This document shows positions 63,410 to 64,000 of a DNA stretch of 64,000 bases, in pieces. The stretch is from UBA10649 sp963749905 (GTDB taxonomy: Bacteria > Actinomycetota > Actinomycetes > S36-B12). The notes under the pieces were generated by a model. It worked only from the letters and a program-made list of their open reading frames with translations. It did no database searches and had not been told where the DNA came from. Position 1 is the stretch's first letter. Each line of letters starts with the position of its first letter. The DNA lies in NCBI GenBank assembly GCA_963749905.1, contig CAVVOF010000002.1:1-64000 (forward strand), given 5' to 3'. A program made the translations under genes and the position numbers.

Positions 63410-64000
63410 ATGGAGAACCTGGCTCTGGCGTTGGGGATCGCCCTGTCACCCTTCGCGGTGATCCCAGCGATCCTGCTGCTGTTCACCGAGCAGCCTCGCC
63501 GGACGTCGGGAGCCTTCCTTGTCGGCTGGCTGCTCGGCGTGGCGGCCGTCACCGGCCTCGGCATCCTGCTTGCGGACGTGCTGGACGCCGTCGGCACCGA
63601 TGCGGCCTGGCCGTCCTGGGCACGGCTGGTCCTCGGCTTCGTCCTGATCGTGCTCGGCCTGCGGCCGCTGTGGCTGAAGCCCGAGGCCAAGGAGCTGCCC
63701 CGATGGATGAGCGGCCTGCAGACGGCGGACGCGAAACGGGCCCTCATCCTGGGGCTGATCCTGACGGCCGCCAACCCCAAGGTCGCGGCCCTCGGCTTCG
63801 CCGGCGGCCTGGCCATCGGGAAGCAGGGTTCCTCCGCGGGCTACGAGCTGGCGGGACTGGCGGCGTTCAGCGTCGTCGCCTCGATCTCGGTGGCGGCACC
63901 GATCATCGGCTTCCTGGTCGGCGGCCAGCGGGTCATGGCCCCCCTGGGCAGACTGCGCGCCTGGCTGGAGCGCCACCACGTCGCGGTGATGAGTGTGGTG
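63410..64000 (+). CDS. GAP-family (Sap/LysE-like) membrane protein, 3' end outside window
   Basis: The 197 visible residues form at least five membrane segments, starting MENLALALGIALSPFAVIPAILLL, with GAFLVGWLLGVAAVTGLGILL, ARLVLGFVLIVLGLRPLWL and the cytoplasmic loop GLQTADAKRALILGLILTAANPKVAALGFAGGLAI. This matches the GAP (Sap, sulfolipid-1-addressing) family of actinobacteria, which is related to LysE-type exporters. Substrate unknown. GAGG lies seven bases before the ATG. The window ends before the stop. Confidence 0.82.
   Translation, partial: MENLALALGIALSPFAVIPAILLLFTEQPRRTSGAFLVGWLLGVAAVTGLGILLADVLDAVGTDAAWPSWARLVLGFVLIVLGLRPLWLKPEAKELPRWMSGLQTADAKRALILGLILTAANPKVAALGFAGGLAIGKQGSSAGYELAGLAAFSVVASISVAAPIIGFLVGGQRVMAPLGRLRAWLERHHVAVMSVV

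Overview
This 64 kb window is high-GC, densely coding DNA from an actinobacterium (class Actinomycetes). The marker genes are RbpA, the complete Pup-proteasome set (Mpa/ARC, Dop, Pup, PrcB, PrcA, PafA, PafB, PafC), the mycothiol enzyme MshC, an F420-type LLM oxidoreductase, a polyprenol-phosphate mannose synthase and a DUF222/HNH endonuclease. From memory, gene order over about 4.4-48.4 kb follows the Mycobacterium tuberculosis stretch from rbpA through ppm1, pepE, helY, tatCA, pafCBA, prcAB-pup-dop-mpa, trmI, metH and mshC to the M20 peptidase. I therefore read this part as vertically inherited core chromosome.

Layout. 0-3.8 kb: end of a VOC protein, a DUF6394 membrane protein with a two-RCK potassium channel, and argG. 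3.8-12.5 kb: CAP-domain protein, rbpA, then a reverse-strand operon (M24 peptidase, acyl-CoA dehydrogenase, broken amidohydrolase, lnt, ppm1, fxsA) and a divergent 5'-3' exonuclease. 12.5-26.7 kb: helY, diacylglycerol kinase, tatC, tatA, pafC, pafB, two FKBPs and the proteasome genes. 26.7-48.4 kb: trmI/recB-like pair, HAD phosphatase, metH, PAC2 protein, pgi/gnd, uridine kinase, HNH protein, the mshC operon, corA, uppP, LLM oxidoreductase, aldo/keto reductase, DUF5703 and M20 peptidase. 48.49-53.5 kb: an accessory island starting at tRNA-Leu(GAG), with a dead tyrosine integrase, a tandem-MarR regulator with a palindromic operator, a decayed secreted protein, a matrixin-like lipoprotein, a truncated IS3 element and a diguanylate cyclase. 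53.5-59.2 kb: a complete group 3b-type [NiFe] hydrogenase operon (B, cyclic-nucleotide-binding protein, G, S, L, protease) facing a divergent AdoMet-decarboxylase-like gene. 59.2-64 kb: secreted GH3, methyltransferase, PlsC, VOC and a GAP-family membrane protein cut by the window end.

Two expression patterns run through the window. Many genes sit in 4-bp stop/start overlaps (ATGA or GTGA), so translational coupling is common. At least fifteen genes have a TAnnnT -10-like hexamer 6-8 bases before the start codon and no Shine-Dalgarno, as expected for leaderless mRNAs. In four of these the TAG stop of the gene upstream is the first half of the hexamer.

Several conserved genes (helY, pafB, pafC, trmI, the second FKBP, the amidohydrolase) are broken by single-base frameshifts. 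Because neighbouring long genes are intact, residual sequencing or assembly errors are the likeliest cause for most of them. In the tRNA-Leu island true decay is more likely. No CRISPR array and no rRNA gene was seen.
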